Shown here piece by piece: positions 5,485 through 5,939 of a DNA stretch of 5,939 nucleotides. The DNA lies in the NCBI GenBank assembly GCA_017615955.1, contig JAFZZD010000351.1:1-5939 (forward strand), written 5' to 3'. Under the pieces are notes generated by a model. The model made no database searches and was not told the DNA's origin. It saw nothing but the letters and a program-made list of their open reading frames with translations. The stretch comes from Victivallales bacterium (GTDB lineage Bacteria > Verrucomicrobiota > Lentisphaeria > Oligosphaerales > Oligosphaeraceae). Both the position numbers and the translations under genes were made by a program. Every line of letters starts with the position of its first letter. The first letter of the stretch is position 1.

Positions 5485-5939
5485 TCGGTGTCGTGTTTCC
5501 AGCAGGCGCATTGCCTGCCTTCGCCGCGCAGGGCAGGGCACTCCCTGCGGCAGATGTCCTCCGCAGCTGGGCATCTCGGATGGAATGGGCATCCTGAAGG
5601 CGGATTAAGGGGTGAGGGCTGCTCTCCCTTGAGGACAATGCGCTTGGACAGCGTACCCCCTGGCGTTGGCACCGAGCTCAAGAGTGCCTTGGTGTATGGA
5701 TGCCTTGGAGTGTCAAGCACCTCCTTTGTGCTACCTGTCTCCACAATGTGGCCCAGATACATCACAGCCACGCGGTTGGATATGAGCCTGACTACGCTCA
5801 AGTCGTGTGAAATGAACAAGTAGGACAGGCAGTGTGCCTCACGCAGGTCCATCAGCAGATTAAGCACCTGTGCCTGCACCGACACGTCCAGCGCACTTAC
5901 AGGCTCGTCGCATACGATGAACTTTGGTTGAAGTGACAG
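5481..5939 (-). CDS. OppF/DppF-type peptide ABC transporter ATP-binding protein, C-terminal part (5' end beyond window)
   Basis: This is the cytoplasmic ATPase subunit of an oligopeptide/dipeptide (or related solute) ABC importer. Only the last 152 residues are visible; the reading frame is open to the right window edge, so Walker A and the LSGGQ signature lie outside. Seen directly: Walker B (FIVCDEP), the D-loop SALD, the switch histidine in FISHDLSVV, and then the C-terminal oligopeptide-transporter extension beginning [12 protein letters not shown] and continuing [17 protein letters not shown]. The PSPxNPPSGC wording fits OppF/DppF better than OppD/DppD. Six cysteines lie in the tail (CX5C, CX6C, CX3C, then CxC); related subunits bind a [4Fe-4S] cluster through such cysteines. 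The TGA stop overlaps the next start in an ATGA. The substrate cannot be told from this fragment. An internal ATG near 5885 is not the real start, because Walker B lies upstream of it. Confidence 0.93.
   Translation of the reverse strand: MSLQPKFIVCDEPVSALDVSVQAQVLNLLMDLREAHCLSYLFISHDLSVVRLISNRVAVMYLGHIVETGSTKEVLDTPRHPYTKALLSSVPTPGGTLSKRIVLKGEQPSPLNPPSGCPFHPRCPAAEDICRRECPALRGEGRQCACWKHDTE

Larger units (their letters stand above)
74..5939 (-). other. Probable single transcription unit (transporter ATPase, NFACT-R, DUF3014-like, gmk, coaC, pheT, efp)
   Basis: Seven same-strand genes have junctions of -4, +2, -4, -14, -4 and +25 bases, leaving no space for an ordinary promoter or terminator between them except possibly inside coding sequence. 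Four of the six junctions are stop/start overlaps, which favours translational coupling. The transporter gene may belong to an upstream peptide-transport operon that reads into the housekeeping genes. An internal promoter inside a coding region cannot be excluded from sequence alone. Confidence 0.7.

Noticed and set aside
5083..5592. Longer version of the NFACT-R protein starting at ATG 5592 (169 residues)
   Set aside because: The extra 36 residues overlap the conserved cysteine-rich end of the transporter gene in another frame and look like no domain; ATG 5484 in an ATGA overlap explains the gene better.

Overview
All seven protein-coding genes in this window lie on the minus strand, so transcription runs from high to low coordinates. 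They are packed so tightly that no gap exceeds 25 bases. In transcription order they are: the C-terminal part of an OppF/DppF-type peptide transporter ATPase (cut by the right window edge), a small stand-alone NFACT-R (DUF814) protein, a membrane-anchored DUF3014-like protein, guanylate kinase (gmk), a stand-alone 4'-phosphopantothenoylcysteine decarboxylase (coaC), phenylalanyl-tRNA synthetase beta subunit (pheT), and an elongation factor P of the arginine-tipped EfpL/YeiP type. The left edge (about 1-73) is a degenerate direct-repeat block that starts at the efp stop codon and probably continues beyond the window.

Three junctions are 4-base ATGA stop/start overlaps (5481-5484, 4247-4250, 3065-3068). 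One junction is a 14-base overlap (3618-3631), one is a 2-base gap (5081-5082) and one is a 25-base gap (650-674). Most starts have a Shine-Dalgarno-like purine run 5-9 bases upstream. This looks like one transcription unit with extensive translational coupling. No promoter or convincing hairpin terminator is visible, so the promoter is probably upstream of the window, beyond 5939.

The organism is a bacterium, shown by Shine-Dalgarno sites, the bacterial PheT architecture and a bacterial EF-P. The base composition is moderately GC-rich. The gene order is not the proteobacterial or Firmicutes standard: gmk lacks rpoZ beside it, coaC is not fused to coaB, and pheT has no pheS next to it. A member of the PVC group (for example Lentisphaerota or Verrucomicrobiota) is possible, but this is a low-confidence guess from gene style only.

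Functionally the cluster is mostly housekeeping: nucleotide metabolism (gmk), CoA synthesis (coaC), tRNA charging (pheT) and relief of ribosome stalling (efp). Two less-understood proteins sit in front of these. One is an NFACT-R protein lacking the rest of RqcH, whose family suggests RNA or ribosome contact. The other is a single-pass membrane protein with a DUF3014-like C-terminal domain. The points most worth a second look are the EfpL-type loop, the stand-alone NFACT-R gene, the DUF3014-like gene locked between translation and nucleotide genes, and the CTCTGCG repeat at the efp stop codon. I found no mobile element, CRISPR array, RNA gene or obviously new multi-gene system.
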